64,000 bases of DNA from Steromphala cineraria (Eukaryota; Mollusca; Gastropoda; Trochida; Trochidae): assembly GCA_916613615.1 (NCBI GenBank), contig OU744730.1, positions 27,650,882 to 27,714,881 on the forward strand, read 5' to 3'. The notes under the pieces were generated by a model, which ran no database searches, was not told the DNA's origin, and saw only the letters and a program-made list of their open reading frames with translations. Positions 1-12,990 of the stretch are shown in pieces. Made by a program: the position numbers and the translations under genes. How positions within the stretch are numbered: position 1 is the stretch's first letter; every line of letters starts with the position of its first letter.

Positions 1-1362
1 TTAGTGAAACAGTATGGTTGGGTCTTTTTTGGATTGAACATGTTCATAATTTTCTAACATGTGGACGGTATAGTTAAGGAACTTGTATGACGTTTTCATC
101 TTAGACTTCCTTAACTAAGTAATCGTAGTATCTTTTGAAAGATGTAACTGTAACTATTATAGCAATAAAACTTCTTATCCTCGAACAATGCACTCGATTT
201 ATATTATATCATTATTACTAAGTATCAAGTCCGTATTTTTCTCCAAGTTGTTTTCAGAGTTTCTTTGCAACATTGAACGCTTCATGTCATATAACGTTGA
301 CGAAGAGTGATGGGAAATATTCAAAGTCACAAGATACTCTAAAGCCCCATTTGCCGAAATAATTGTAAATCCCAGTTGCAGGAAATAATCTAGTCCCAGT
401 TTGGGATGATCCCTGACTCGTATGGAAATGACAGACTCGGTATTCTGAACATTACGTAAATAAATTACCAGCAAAACATGTCTTCCAGTATAACCAAACA
501 TGGTGTTGATCTTGTCAATCACTGCTATCACTTAGTCCTTGAGAATTAAAAGTACACACTTGTTGGAAAGTATATAAAAATGGTTTATTGAATAAATTTG
601 CTGGTTTCTCCGCACACATGAAAGGGAAAGTTAACAGTTCATCCTGGAGTAACAGCGAACTTGTAGTACATTCTAACTTAAGTTTCTCTTAGTGCAACCA
701 CACATCACTTTTAGATAATTACACAACACATCAAATAAGTGAAACAATTTTACCAGTAATTAGTTAATTAGACGTCCATGAACAATGTCGTCATCTGAGT
801 TTGCATAAGACCTACCCTTTTAGGTGATACAATGAATACAGCAAAATATTGAACGTTAGCTATCTAAGATGCTATTGACTGCCACAGCTGTTTTTGCAGG
901 TCGTAGTAAAGTGAAGGTAATAAATGTATATTTAACTATGGGTAAAAATTTCGTAAACAAATATTTTCCTGTTTCTTTTAACATTAACAACTTCTTGAAA
1001 AATAAGCCATATATGTTCTGTTGTAATTGTTCTGTGTTATTTCCAAGGGAGTCATTATGGAATATTTTTTATATCTTAGGAGGTAGGATTAAAAAATGTA
1101 ACCTCCTATTTAACATTCTGCCTGCTGGATTGTTTTGAAGTTTTTGCTTAGAGCTTCAAAACTGTAAAATTTTAACAATGACGTAGCATTGAAATCTATG
1201 ACATCTAGATTCTTCCTCTTTTCTAAAAAAACAGAATATCAAAGAATAAACACTATTTTTGTGAAAAAATTATTTCCTTACTTGTCACAATTTTTGTTTT
1301 TCTCAAATATTCTTATGATTTTCTACAATTTGGTTTATGTACACATGAAAAGGAATAATATA
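1..1362. other. AT-rich flank without a supported gene; contains one diverged repeat unit
   Basis: No recognisable coding exon. The open frame at 199-531 (-) has no domain I know and no splice context. Bases about 545-760 resemble, in inverted orientation, the sequence around 59090-59310: shared pieces are a GGTTTATTGAA stretch, GGTTTCTCCGCACA and AATTACACAACACATCA. The block is therefore a dispersed repeat unit or a duplicated segment. Confidence 0.5.
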
Positions 1363-2861
1363 CTGAAGAACTTTGAAAACGCATAGAAGATTTTTTAACC
1401 CATTTTCCCAAAAAAGTATATGTAATCTTAATTATGCAAAGTACGTAAAAATTAGTAATCAAAGACATCTTTTCAACCAATTTTCCGAGTTCAAATCCAT
1501 TTCTTGTTCTTTGAAGCAGAAAAAGTTGCTAAAAGGCAACATTTCCCAAAAACATAGACATTTTAATGCAATCATGAAAATGACAATGCACGTGCATAGC
1601 GTGGTGTTTTATGCATATAAGGCAATGACTTCAAAGGCAGTACTTCGATTTGCCAAAATGCCGCGATTGACTATGCAGGAACGTGAACGTGCTCTTGGAA
1701 TGCTTGAAGCGGGGACCTCACAGACAGCTGTCGCAAGACGTTTCCATGTCAGCCAGTCAACCATAAGCCATCTTATCAGTAGACACCAGCAAACAGGAAG
1801 TGTAGCAGACGGACCCAGACCAGGTCAACTTCCGGTTACCACTGCTAGACAGGATTGACTCATTCGACTTGACCACCTCTGAGATGCATTCCGTACAGCA
1901 TCAACAACGGCATCGAACACAATTGGGAGACATGGGAGACGAATCCACCCTATCACAGTGAGGAGGCATCTGAGACGTGCGAGATTGCGACCAAGACGTC
2001 CCTATCAAGGCCTGATCTTGCAGCCACGACACTGTCAGGCCAGACGTCAGTTAGCACAGCAATTTGGACGTCAACCCCTACCATTCTTCCGTAGAATTGT
2101 GTTTTCTGACGAATCAAGGTACTGTGTTTCCTTTGTTGATGGGTATCGACGACATGGTAAACGATACGCCAATGCGTTTTGTAAGGCAGCGAGATCGATT
2201 TGGTGGTGGAATTGTTATGGTTTGGGGTGCAAAAAACGCACATTTCAGGAGCGATCTCCACATTATTCAGGGAAATCTTACAGCACAGCAATATGTGGAT
2301 GAATTTCTAAGGCCTGAAGTCGTTCCTCTGCTGCGCCGTCACCAGCGACGTCAACGGCACCTGATGTTCTTGCATGACAATGCACGTCCCCATGCCGCAA
2401 GACTGACACAAGCTTTTATTCAACAGAAAGGAATCAATGTAATGGATTGGCCTGCTTATTCGCCTGACTTAAACCCAATTGAGCACATTTGGGATGAGCT
2501 TGGAAGGCAAGTTTACAGACGTCAAAGACCGCCAACTAATGTTGCAGATTTGACCTTGGCCTTACAGCAAGAGGGGAGGAACATCCCCTTGGCCTTTATC
2601 ACTCGTCTCGTGACTCTATGCCACAATGTCTTCATGCCTGTGCCAGGACCGATGGGGGTCACATGAGATACTGACTGATGTGAGGGTGCCTTTGTTTAAA
2701 TGTCATTGTGCTCTTCTTATTGATGACATTCATTTCTTTCTTCGATGAAGTGAGTCCGGATTTCATGTGCTTTTCGAAAATTATAACATTTTTTGCCATT
2801 TTTTGTTATGTTTTCTCATTTATCATATCAAACTCAGCTATGCGTTTTCAAAGTTCTTCAG
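1363..2861 (+). mobile_element. Tc1/mariner-like DNA transposon, about 1.5 kb, decayed
   Basis: Both ends carry the same 24-base terminal inverted repeat (CTGAAGAACTTTGAAAACGC plus four more bases), and each end abuts TA, the dinucleotide duplicated by Tc1/mariner elements (TA at 1361-1362 and 2862-2863). The interior encodes a Tc1-type transposase on the + strand (separate entry). The exactly matching TIRs beside a broken transposase fit a non-autonomous copy that may have been moved by a relative. Confidence 0.92.
1658..2666 (+). pseudogene. Tc1-type transposase pseudogene
   Basis: The frame opens at ATG 1658 with a helix-turn-helix domain (MPRLTMQERERALGMLEAG, then a second helix with VSQSTISHL), as in Tc1 transposases. 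Further on it shows the catalytic DDE context: VFSDESRYC (first Asp), HDNARPHAARL (second Asp) and SPDLNPIEHIWDELGR (Glu, with DD34E-like spacing). Overall length, about 336 codons, is normal for the family. It is broken: two in-frame TGA codons (1856-1858 and about 1880) sit where Arg CGA is expected, consistent with CpG decay, and a frameshift near 2150-2185 separates the first Asp from the rest. It cannot make a full protein. Confidence 0.92.
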
Positions 2862-2863
2862 TA

Positions 2864-5800
2864 ATTAAATCATAATTTTGCACTAAATTTTATAAATAGG
2901 ATTATTTCGTCAACAAATGTATTTTCAGGAAATATTTACATCAGTTGCTTCAGAAATAAATTCTGTACATGAAAAAATTGTGGTGCACGAATGAGACATC
3001 ATTGCAACAAACAAGAGCTTGCAACAAACGATGTTCACTGCAAAGATAACTTTACAACGTAATTTCTAGCAGTCAATATTTTTACTGAATGATGCTTTTA
3101 ACTCTTGTGTTGATATTTTTACAAATAACGTGTCGACCATTATCAAAATTACATCAAGCTTTAAGTTATCGATCAGCCTTTCTATGTTCTAAATATGAGT
3201 ACTAAGTATTGTTGTTTTCATATATTTTAAAGTCTTTGAGTCATGGATGTAGCCACACATAACAGATCAAAAACATTTAACGTTTGTTTATAAATCAATG
3301 TTGTTGAGATCGAAATATTTCGAGATCAACATCCTTCTATAAATTTTCCATTTAAAACCAAAGACAATTACATTTTTACGACTGACTGTAGAAGGGTTTA
3401 AGAAAATTCTAGAATAGCTGCAATATACATTTTAGTTTTTTTGTTTCGCAACGGCGATTCTCGAATCATATCTATACAAAAAATATGGAAAATGCTTAAA
3501 AAGTAACTGGTTACTGTTTACGAGAGTTCCGTGATTTTTCTCGTCACTTATTTCCTTTGAAATTTGAAATTTTTGATTGAAAACGAACAATTCAAAATTG
3601 AAATGGCGAATATGTATGTGTCTACATTTGTATCTGTATAATATTTTCACATTTATGGGACTTACTAATTTGTTACAAATTACTTTAGTGATGAAGCAAC
3701 GACAGTCAGCGGGGTAAACGCACTTACCGCAACGGCAACAGTGAAATATTTGATCGATGGGCATGGTCATGTGTTGCTTGTAAATCAAATACAATTACAG
3801 TTTAAACTTAAGAAATATCTCATAGAATTCATATATATCAAAATCAAATCGAAATTGAAAAATCATTCACTTCCATTTTATTTATATATTTCCACCTTCT
3901 CCTGCAGTATAAATATTATGACAATTAACATTGTTTAAGATTAATGTGGTAATACTACATCGCAATTGTTTTAAGTTTTTGAGTTTTATTTATTGATATG
4001 ACTTATTGTCCTATCTGAATCATTATATTATTAGAAAAAATATGACATTGACCTTGCTGAAATTCGATACTCATTGCGATATCTTTTACACCATTTTGGA
4101 ATATTTGCAATATTTAAGAACAAGAATTGACAAGGAATTGGATCATATGTGTTTTTTCATTTTTTGAGGATTATGATGTTCTGAAAAACGTAAGTTAATT
4201 ACGCTAATTATTTTACAAGTGTTTTTCAAAATTCAATCAATTGATGTTTTCATTTGACAACAAAGTCTTATTTCTTATTTTCCCTATAGTTTATGGTGGA
4301 TAAATATTTTATATTGTTACTTTAAAGAATACTAAGATATTGTTTACTGAACAGAATGATAAAACACTTGAGTACTATTAAAGCACTTTGAAACAAACTT
4401 TGCCACTTTGAACAAGAAAGATTAATTCGCTGTTACTAAAAAAACAGGCACCTGCACATAGTTTTCTTATCGAAAATATGTTCAATATTTTTTAATTCAT
4501 CACCTCTTGATAATGGAAAACTTTATCCTTATATCGTTTTCACCACGACAAAGCCTGTTTATTTGTGATTCGGGAAGTATTAACTCTGTCAATATTTACA
4601 GAACTTCGTCACACTCGTTTGTCGTTTGTACGTCAAAGGCACAAATTTCAATTACGTTACGTCATTAGTAAGTAATGTCGTCTGCCGACTGCAGCAGGAA
4701 GAATTTTACCATGCAAATTTGAGGGAGACAATACAATCCAGAAAATCCCATTTGTCAGTGTACCTAATATTATATGACTTCCTTTCAAAACCAATTACAT
4801 TCACTAGAATACGGATGTTTATTTACATGTTTCATATATAGCTTAACATGAAAGTCATACAATGCACAACTGGTTAATGAAGGTTTTTCTTTCAGGGCAT
4901 ATTTGTTTTATGAACGGGTTGATTTAAAAGAGGTACTTCATTTCAAATTTTATTTTCAAGAGTCATGAGGATTGGCTCCTAATTTCGTTTTGAATTCGAA
5001 CAAAAAAGAATGCAAAAATAAATTAATATTGTTTTACCATGGAATCATTACTTTTAATACAGTGATTGTTTAATATTAAAGTTTTTCAATTGTCCATCTA
5101 GATATCTTGCAAACTTGACTGGGGCATTATATAACATTGTGGTTTGGTGCATTATTTATTGTTTGTGAAAGAAGAAAAGCTATAGTTAAGTGAACACTTC
5201 CTCTTTATTCAATTTTAGACTAATTCATGCAAAATATCATAAATCGAAAAAACTTGACAAAATTGATATTAAGATGATACATTCACAAAAACATCTACAC
5301 TTATAATTATCATATATTGATATACAAAGCGCAAAGAAACACTGAACAATAATGCAATCTAACAGTCTTCTTAACATGTGACTGGCATTAATACATGTGA
5401 AACGAAAGATCTTAAATTATGTGTGGGGTCAACAATATTTTCATTACAATGTCTCAATTTAGAAATATTTAAAAGCTGCTTATTCAGAATTTGATCAGCA
5501 GTGCCTCTTGAAGTTGTAGTAAGATCTTCTTCTACTACCGGCATCAGTTGAGGTATGTGCAATGAGTCCCCAAAGCTAACTATGAAGGCGGTTTTCTATG
5601 GAGACATCTGCAAACCAGTTCTTGTGAAAAAAGGGAATTCTGAACAAAATAGAATGAAATCGAAATTTCAAAAATATAACTCCTCCTGTCATTATCATCT
5701 TGAATAAAAATTTAAAAAGTAATTTTACACTCAATCAATGGTTGCTTCTTCAACAGTACAGCTGATCATGAAGTGATTTAATTGACATTAAAACAAACTC

Positions 5801-6430
5801 CATATCATATGATATTTGCATTGAGATATGCTTGTAATTGAAGAAACGTTTGGTATGAGGCTCTATTTATATGACCATATCTGTATCATCAAAGCTTAGG
5901 CCATAAATTCTCACATAACAGGATATTTACACAAGGAAACAGTTGTACGTGAACAAACATTGGTATGCAGCTGTATAGAAATGCTCACTACTGTTGAATC
6001 GCAACTTCAGTCATAACTTTTGCAATACCAACATGAAAAACATGGTGTTTATTCCATGCAAAAATATTTCCTTATGAGACATAATTTTCATGACAAAAGA
6101 TATAAATTCGGCCATTTCAGTTGATAAATGTTTCCACAAGCACTCTATTTTAGCTTAGAAAATAAAGAGGCAAATAATTTGAAATTCCTGAACTCAGTAG
6201 AACTATTCACATAAAAACGACACAACATGGTCAAATGGCATACGAGGCGACTGCACTGAAGTTCCGTTTCATCAAAAGTATGCTAGCATTTGGGTTCAAA
6301 TCAACAACATGGATGAACAATTAAGTAATTTTATTTTCTGTCAGTTGAAATGCAGACTACAGACTCAATAAAAACAACTAATTCTGTGGTAATACATATG
6401 AGATAGTTTTGCAGTTGTAAGAAATGATGT
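2864..6430. other. Intergenic AT-rich DNA, nothing recognised
   Basis: Only short open frames occur (for example 3432-3794 - and 4626-4841 +), without known motifs, splice context or codon bias. I see no tRNA, terminal repeats or tandem array. The right edge is the 3' flank of family gene A, whose AATAAA lies at about 6433-6438 on the - strand. Confidence 0.4.
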
Positions 6431-6446
6431 ATTTTATTGTAGAATA

Positions 6447-8850
6447 CTACGGTATGGTACACATTGGCATGTCTAACTCATTATCCAGCTTAATATTGAT
6501 GAAGCCAATATAAGTTCTTGAGTTGAGATTTACAGCATAAAATTTATTAAGCTTCGACTTTACAAAGAGTGTATTATTATAGTATGTCAGTCCTTTGATA
6601 CTCTTGGGAAAAACTTTTATATTTTCAGTTTTGTTAATGCTTCCAAGGTTAATTCCCTTTATATATTGAGAGTAAATGTAATACAATGTCTGTCCTTTAT
6701 CATCTAAACACATTCCACGGAAAGCAAGATTGGCTTTTATTCTCCTTATTATTGTACCATTGTAACTCATTTCAATAATGTATTTAATAAAGGCACAGAA
6801 CAGTGTCTGTTTGAATGGATCAACCAAAACATCATGGCCAGCTTGAAGTTGTTTAAAGGTTCTGAGTACAGATGGAGTTTTAATCCCAATGGCTATCTTA
6901 TACATATAACAGGGCTTTTTGAAGTGACCATATTTTGTAATCTTACCATGAATGAAGAATATAAATTTCCGTTCACTATCTACTGCAATAGCCTTTGGCG
7001 CAAAGCGTTTAATAATGATGTCATAAAATTTGTTCTTAAGATCATAAGAGGCTATTTCTGAAGAAGGCAACATTTTTGAAACTATAAGTTTCTTAATTGA
7101 ATCCATGTAAGTCATTGCGATTATGCCAGTTACAATCTTCATTTTAGATTTTACTTTAGTCAGTCTTGGAAGATCAAGTAAGATAACATTATGTGTACTC
7201 ATGTAAGGGATGACCATCAGATGTCTTCGTCTATCTGGGAACTTCTCCTCTGCATGAATGTCTGGTCCGTCTTTGTCTTCTTCATCTGTTTGTACACAAA
7301 TATGTTCACATAATCTTGATAATGTGCAGTTAAATCATTGCAAAATATTTCATTAGTTTACTCATCAACATTTACGGTGTACATCTAATAACTAATAACA
7401 AATATCTACAAAACAATAAATGTAAATATAGTCGCAAGCGACGACAAACGGATTCAGCGCTGTATGTTGTTAATGTAATTCACAAAGGTAATGATTTCAG
7501 TCAAAAGCTTCTGGGAAATAATCTTTTGTTGATGATTAACGCATTCTGCAAACATACAGTTATCAAATGCATTCAAAACGCATGTAGGGTTGACAATATT
7601 CAGAGGTCCATAACTCAATGTATATGTAGTAACTGAATTAACTGTTCATATTTAAAAGATTCTGTATTCTTTTGGCTTTCGAATGATATATGGAGCAAAG
7701 ATTTGTCGTCTGTCAATGATGAGTAACGCTTTTTTTAACATACCTATATCGTATATATTCAAAACGAAAGCAGAATTGATAATATTCAAAGGGCCGTAAC
7801 TCAGAGTTAAACAAATATAGGAATTTACTGTCAAATTTTTAATCTATAGACTTTTGGCTTTCATATGATTATAGAACAAAGCGTTATCGTACGCCGTTGA
7901 TTCGCTACGATATTTCAAACATACCCACCAAAACACCACATGCCCAAAATGGAAAGTTTGACCTCTGACCCTGACCGGAAATGACTGTTCGCGAGCGATT
8001 TTATTCCTTTATCTTAAAGACCTTGCCAATGTCTAACTCTCATGCTAAAATTATAAAATTCTATGGTGTGGTTTTTGAGTTATCCGCCCTTGAAGTTTGC
8101 AATTTTTAGATTTTGGTCAACTTTGAAAAATAACAGCAAGAAAAGTATTAACGTTAGGACTTTGTAGATCTCTAGTGCAAGTATCTTCAGAGAAGAAGAT
8201 TTTCAAAGGTGGGTGGGGGTCGGCAATGATCAAAAATGCACTAAATCCAAGATGGCGGCCAAACCACGAATTTTCCATGATTTGTGTTTTTGCAGCATTT
8301 TTGATTGCGCATATTTTTTAAAAAAATTAGGTCTCTAAGTGCATTTTGAAAAAAAAGTCAATGTTAAATTTTGGACTTTGGAATCGAACTGGACCTTTAA
8401 TGTATGAGCCGAATTGTCCCAAAAGCTTATTGTCGCCATTCCTCAACAAGGTCTATCAGCCTGTGAAATTTGGCTTCGAAAGCATCAGCCGTTTGGTCTG
8501 AATCCTGTTCACAAAAATCGTGGAATAATAAAAAAAAGAAACACGCCAATAACAATAAGGATTCAGCCTTGGTTATGTATTGATCTAGGTATGTACTTAA
8601 AATGTACCTTTTATTACTGTAAGGAAATCTTTCTTACCATATCAAAAGCAGATACAGTGCCTTTATGTTTCACTTTTGTTTCAAGTGTGCATTCACAACG
8701 CAACGGTTCAAATCTAAATGAGATGCATGCTGGGAGATGCGCACATAGCTCTGAGCACTTCCTGTTGCCTGGAGCTTCTCCATTGGTAAATCTACCAACA
8801 GCCAACACTGAGAGGAACAGAAGTGGTATGTGAGAAACATCCATCACCAT
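6447..8850 (-). CDS. PAN-like/beta-propeller secreted protein, copy A (exon 2 not found)
   Basis: Exon 1 is 8638-8850 (71 codons): signal peptide (IPLLFLSVLAVG), then C-x3-C-x5-C-x2-F and C-x-C-x-L, a PAN/apple-like pattern. Its donor is ATG|GTAAGA, phase 0. Exon 3 is 6447-7285 (278 codons) after acceptor TACAAACAG, phase 1, with six propeller-like repeats (IAVDSERKFIFFIHG, VLVDPFKQTLFCAF, GMCLDDKGQTLYYIY) and the family ending MCTIP. An acceptor (CATATTTTCAG) lies just before the first ATG, so a non-coding 5' exon is likely. AATAAA starts about 9 bases past the stop. No matching exon 2 is visible in 7290-8630, which instead holds repeats; since exons 1 and 3 are in different phases, direct joining would break the frame. 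The gene may be defective. Function unknown; secretion is inferred. Confidence 0.6.
7555..7920. repeat. Two diverged copies of a roughly 190-base unit in intron of gene A
   Basis: Bases 7565-7745 and 7755-7920 share an ordered set of phrases: ATTCAAAACG, TTGATAATATTCA, GGNCCNTAACTCA, CTTTTGGCTTTC, ATGATATATGG or ATGATTATAGA, GCAAAG, and AACATACC at the end. They form a short degenerate tandem repeat where the missing exon 2 of gene A would be expected. Confidence 0.55.
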
Positions 8851-8999
8851 GCTGAAAATATGAGTAGAAATGATTTAAGAATTTGTAAAAAGCTACTTGA
8901 AGGTATTTTAACAATCATGATAGTTGATAAAGTAGATTATGTCACTCACTGTAAGGTGTTATAACAGAATAAATGAATGAAGATCAAACAATGTTTACA

Positions 9000-9320
9000 T
9001 ATTTTTTCTGTTGATATGTAGAATATTCAAAAATATTTAAAACCTCCACTAAAGAATAAAATAAATGTTGTTAAGCTCAACACATCCACAATTGTCTTTG
9101 TCAGAGGATGTTTGACCAGAAGCGTTTAATTATCTGTAGGCAGTGATATATTGTAAATCAATGGAAACTGATACTGATCTCTTGGGAATGCCTTCTGATT
9201 TTGTTTCTCACAATTTGAGGGATGGGCATTTAATATGATACAAAAGCTTGGTTCAATTGTTTGTTATACATAAACAATTTTCATTTGACACATTATTTCT
9301 TCAAAGGACAGTGTTCCCCA
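9000..9320 (-). promoter_or_regulatory. Conserved block upstream of family gene A
   Basis: On the - strand this lies about 150-470 bases upstream of exon 1 of gene A. The same block recurs upstream of gene D (about 38985-39145, +) and as orphan copies at about 26985-27150 (+) and 58300-58640 (+). Shared phrases include AATTGTGAGAAAC, CCAAGAGATC and TTCCATTGATTT. It may be promoter or a non-coding first exon, or simply duplicated flank. The similarity is seen; the regulatory role is inferred. Confidence 0.45.
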
Positions 9321-10549
9321 AAACATTTGTGAAAACTTTCATATTTTTCGTATTTTGATAGGTAAAATTAATAGCAATTATTCATGATAAACCAATAAAT
9401 AATGTTTATAGCTTTTTGTACAAGACAAAATATGAATATAATAATAAATAACTTACGTGACTCGAAGATAACTGTTTTAAACAAGAGCCATCAAGAGAGA
9501 TGGCTTACCTGCCCACCACCCACCTTCCCTCCCTGGGCCGATTGAAGTTGAATGATCAGTTAAAACATATTTTTATTTATATAGTGATTGTGTGAATAGT
9601 GTTGTACACATATAATGTACATACAAATTAAGTCATATCATTGTGTTAAACTCGGAGAAAGAGGAAAAGTTTGAATGTGTTTTTGTGACCCAAAAGGGCA
9701 CAGTACAGATTAGCCTATACTGTTTTGTGTAATAAAGCAATAACTAATGTGACTCAAAGATAACTATTGCTGTGCTCTCGCTCGACAAAAAGGAAATAGT
9801 TATCAACTGGGACACGAATTTAGTTGATGAAAGGTTCAATTGAAATAGTATCTCTTTCTTCGAACAACCCTAATAAAGGAGAGAGTTGTGTTTAATACAC
9901 ATATTTCAAGTTAATCGTCTTTGTTTAGCAAACAGTTCTTTGCAGTCATTCTATCATTTGAAGATTAAAAGTCAGATTTATGTCAAATCATATGTAAAAC
10001 GTGTAAAGTGTAGACCCTCCACGCAGACAGAATGATGCCAATGGTTTTCTTGCTGCTCTCTGGCAAAGATCAGATCACCAAGGCAGCATTGGTCAGAATT
10101 CTGAGGTTTATTTTGGAGGGACACTATTTTGACAAAAGTACGACACAATATTCAAGTTAACAATATCATATTTCATACATGTTTAATTATTGACTTCGGC
10201 GTTCTATAAGTTATATGGTTCTTTAACTACTTTACTATGAGTATCCTCTTTAATTTGTGATAGGACAAGATGAGACATATTGTTTCTCTCGTTTGAATGT
10301 AATGAATTAGAATGAACTAATTTTTCCTTGGTGTTATGTGAATATATTAAGGGAGATATGTAGCCTATGGGTGACGTTGTTTTAGGTATATAAGTGGAGT
10401 GAGTTTTGAATTTCGTCTCTCTCGATCTAGACACGGCAGAGATCACACTATTACCTCACTATGGTTGAACAAATTGGCTGGAAAATTGGACGCCATTTTA
10501 GCGACATTAGACAGCTACAGACAAGAGATTGAGTCATCTTTGATCATAG

Positions 10550-10873
10550 ACTCTCTATGCTGAGGGAAGAGTTGTTAAGAACTCCAAGGATATCAAGAAG
10601 CTGAAAGCAGCAGCTGAATACTCTAAGTCTAGGGAGGGTAATTGTATCCAGTTTAACGCGGACATTCTGGGCGGTTTGAATTCAGCTAAACAAGCCTTAG
10701 CCTCTGGGGATTTCGGGAAAGTCGCCACTAGTATCGACGAAGAAGTCAGTCGGTTACGTCAGAGGAATGAGCTCATCAAAATCGCTGCTTCCTATGAGGG
10801 TGGCTGGCAGACTATTAGCAGTTACATCTCCAATGACCTAGCAGACGGCTCTGAGGACGATAAGAAAATGTGA
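10550..10873 (+). pseudogene. Gag-like frame of the YR retroelement
   Basis: An open frame of about 107 codons with charged helical character (IKKLKAAAEYSKSREG, then EEVSRLRQRNELIKIAASYE). It sits between the A1 repeat and the RT scrap, where Gag lies in this class. No zinc knuckle or other decisive motif is present, so the name rests on position. It is cut off upstream by stops. Confidence 0.45.
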
Positions 10874-10926
10874 AGTACGAAGATTTGAAAGTGGGTATGG
10901 AATATATTAGTGTGAATGACTGGCTT

Positions 10927-11013
10927 ATCAAGTTCGATAAACACTCAGCTTATCACCATATCAATATTTGGCATGGTCATAGAGAGTACCTTGGTTTCCC
11001 GAGAGATGATTAA
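10927..11013 (+). pseudogene. Reverse transcriptase motif-A fragment (DIRS-like)
   Basis: The frame from 10927 reads IKFDKHSAYHHINIWHG followed by HREYLGF. DIRS-group RTs have FDLKSGYHHI...H..YLGF at motif A, with the first catalytic Asp. The fragment ends exactly where the 171-base tandem repeats start (11011), so the rest of the polymerase has been lost. Confidence 0.7.
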
Positions 11014-12300
11014 TCATCACATATTGATCAAATTTGATATTGAGATACAGAATCATAATATTATGAAGGTGTGTCATGAAGAACAATTTTGAAAATACTT
11101 TTATAAAATTTTGCCTTTTTTAGCAAAAAATTAGGACTCTGCTGAAAACTGTTACAAGTCTTGTCCGACTCACAACTTCTAAATTAATCATCACATATTG
11201 ATCAAATGTGATATGGTGATACATAAACATATGAAGGTGTGTCTTGAAGAACAATTTTGAAAATATTTTTGTAAAATTTTGCCTTTATTGGCAAAAAATA
11301 AGAAGTCTGTTGGAAAACTGATACAATTCCTGTTCTGCTCACTATCTCTTAACTAATCATCACATTTGGATCAAATTTGATATGGAGATACTATTAGTTA
11401 CACGGCGTTTTGACAGGGTGTACGGGACTGTAAGACACTTGTACATTCTGTATTTACCCTTAAGATCTATTATTTCAACACAGTTTACTCATTTTCGACC
11501 AAAATAAGTCATAACTAGACTGCGGTCCAAGCTCAGCACAGTGTGAACATCAAGAGTCGCGGTACGGAGCTAGCGGCAGTTATGTAAAGGGAGATAACTC
11601 TGTGACTAAAAATATCCGAATTAAAAGTGTTGTTAAATGAAATAATTAAAGAGAAACATGTGTTCATATTGAATGAATGTAATAACACAATGGAAATTAA
11701 CAATGACAGAACATTAGAATCTCTCAATTGATGTTGGTCATTGTAAATTTTCATTCTGAAATTCTCAGTCGAGCGGCCATTTTACTTCCGCATTCCATCT
11801 GAGGTCAAGGTCATCCGTATGACCCGTTTGGTATGTCACGTGACAAATTTGACGGGGTGTACACTTCGTACACCCTGCCAAATCCGACTACATGGGAATG
11901 TATGCTTTGGCTATTGACCAATCAAAATTCGAGAAATTTATCTTAAGGGTAATACATAATCATATGAAGGTGTATCATGAAGTACAATTTTGAAATTATT
12001 TTCATAAAATTTTGTTTTTTTTTGGCAAAAAATTAGGACTCTGTTAGAAAAATTTTACAAGTCCTGTCCGGCTTACAACTTCTAAACTAATCATCACATA
12101 TTGATCAAATTTGATATAGAGATGCATAATCATATGAAGGTGTGTCATAAAGAACAATTTTGAAAATATTTTTGTAAAATTTTGCCTTTTATTGCCAAAA
12201 GTGAGGACACTGTTGGAAAACTGATACAAGTCTTGTCCTGCTCACTACTTCTTAACAAGTCTCTCAATTGGATTAAATTTGATATTAAAATACATACCGG
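11011..12300. repeat. Tandem repeat of about 171 bases, interrupted by a 0.55 kb insert
   Basis: Units begin AATCATCACATNTTGATCAAA at about 11012, 11184, 11355 and 12089. Each contains ATGAAGGTGTGTC, GAACAATTTTGAAAATA and AAAATTTTGCC. Between about 11396 and 11945 the array is broken by unrelated sequence with short inverted ends (ACCCTTAAGAT at 11456 and ATCTTAAGGGT at 11939), probably a small mobile insertion. The array lies inside the YR retroelement. Confidence 0.75.
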
Positions 12301-12870
12301 TAATCATATGAATATGTTGTTTACATATGATCAAATTGATCTTGGAGATCAAAATACGTGATACATTAATTCATTTGTTTGATTTTAATTTTGTCAGTTT
12401 ACTCGAATCATGCCCAACAGTGAACATACAGTTAATATAATTTAGTTTTTTTATTAGAACAGTTTCCTTCATATCCTGGAAAAGTTGTGTTATTTTGTGC
12501 GACAAAAATTAATCGGCAATATGATAAGGAAAACCTATACATATTGTGCAATTTGCGGGGGATATAGCTCGACCATGTCAGCTGCTTATTAATACTCATA
12601 TGATTTCTATTTAGCAATCTAAAACATATTTATATAGAGACGGTTTATTGCTGGTGATACATGTATGTAGGACTCGTTCCAAGTTGTGTACATTTGTCTG
12701 GAGAAGTATATGAAAGCATCTGCTATTACTGATGATTCTGTTGAATATATTTTCAGGAGAGTAACTTAGACCTCTCTGGGTAATAGGCAGGGAATGTCTT
12801 CCCATTGCTTGAGAGATTTTTATAGATGTATTTTGGCCTTAAACTGTATGGATTGCATAGTCTACGTAGC

Positions 12871-12990
12871 AGAGGGGCCTCTGCTGCTGCAAATAACGGT
12901 GTTAGCATGTTTAATAGGCATAGCAGGTGGAGAAGCGAGAATGCAAAAGATGGATACATTCCAAGATGATCTGAAGAAGCAATTGAGCTT
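12871..12990 (+). pseudogene. Tyrosine recombinase C-terminal fragment
   Basis: The frame from 12871 reads GASAAANNGVS, then NRHSRWRSENAKDGYI, followed by a stop. DIRS/Ngaro recombinases carry a G-G-A-T-A-A-A-N-A-G-V ... R-H-G-R-W-R-S-E-x-A-K-D-G-Y block, with Tyr as the nucleophile. The remnant ends just before B1, the expected 3' position in such elements. No upstream catalytic Arg region is recognisable. Confidence 0.75.

Noticed and set aside
199..531. 110-codon frame as a host exon
   Set aside because: No known domain, no clear splice sites and no similarity to the gene family; kept only as unexplained.
9443..9770. Direct repeat GTGACTC(G/A)AAGATAACT at about 9458 and 9748 as LTRs or target duplication
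   Set aside because: About 33 bases with several mismatches and no element-like ends or coding between them.
10676..10873. A separate small host gene
   Set aside because: It lies between repeat A1 and an RT fragment of the YR retroelement and reads on upstream without a start, so it is best explained as a gag-like remnant.
11011..12300. A CRISPR array
   Set aside because: Units of about 171 bases are similar over their whole length with no spacer pattern, in a eukaryotic context; these are satellite-like repeats.
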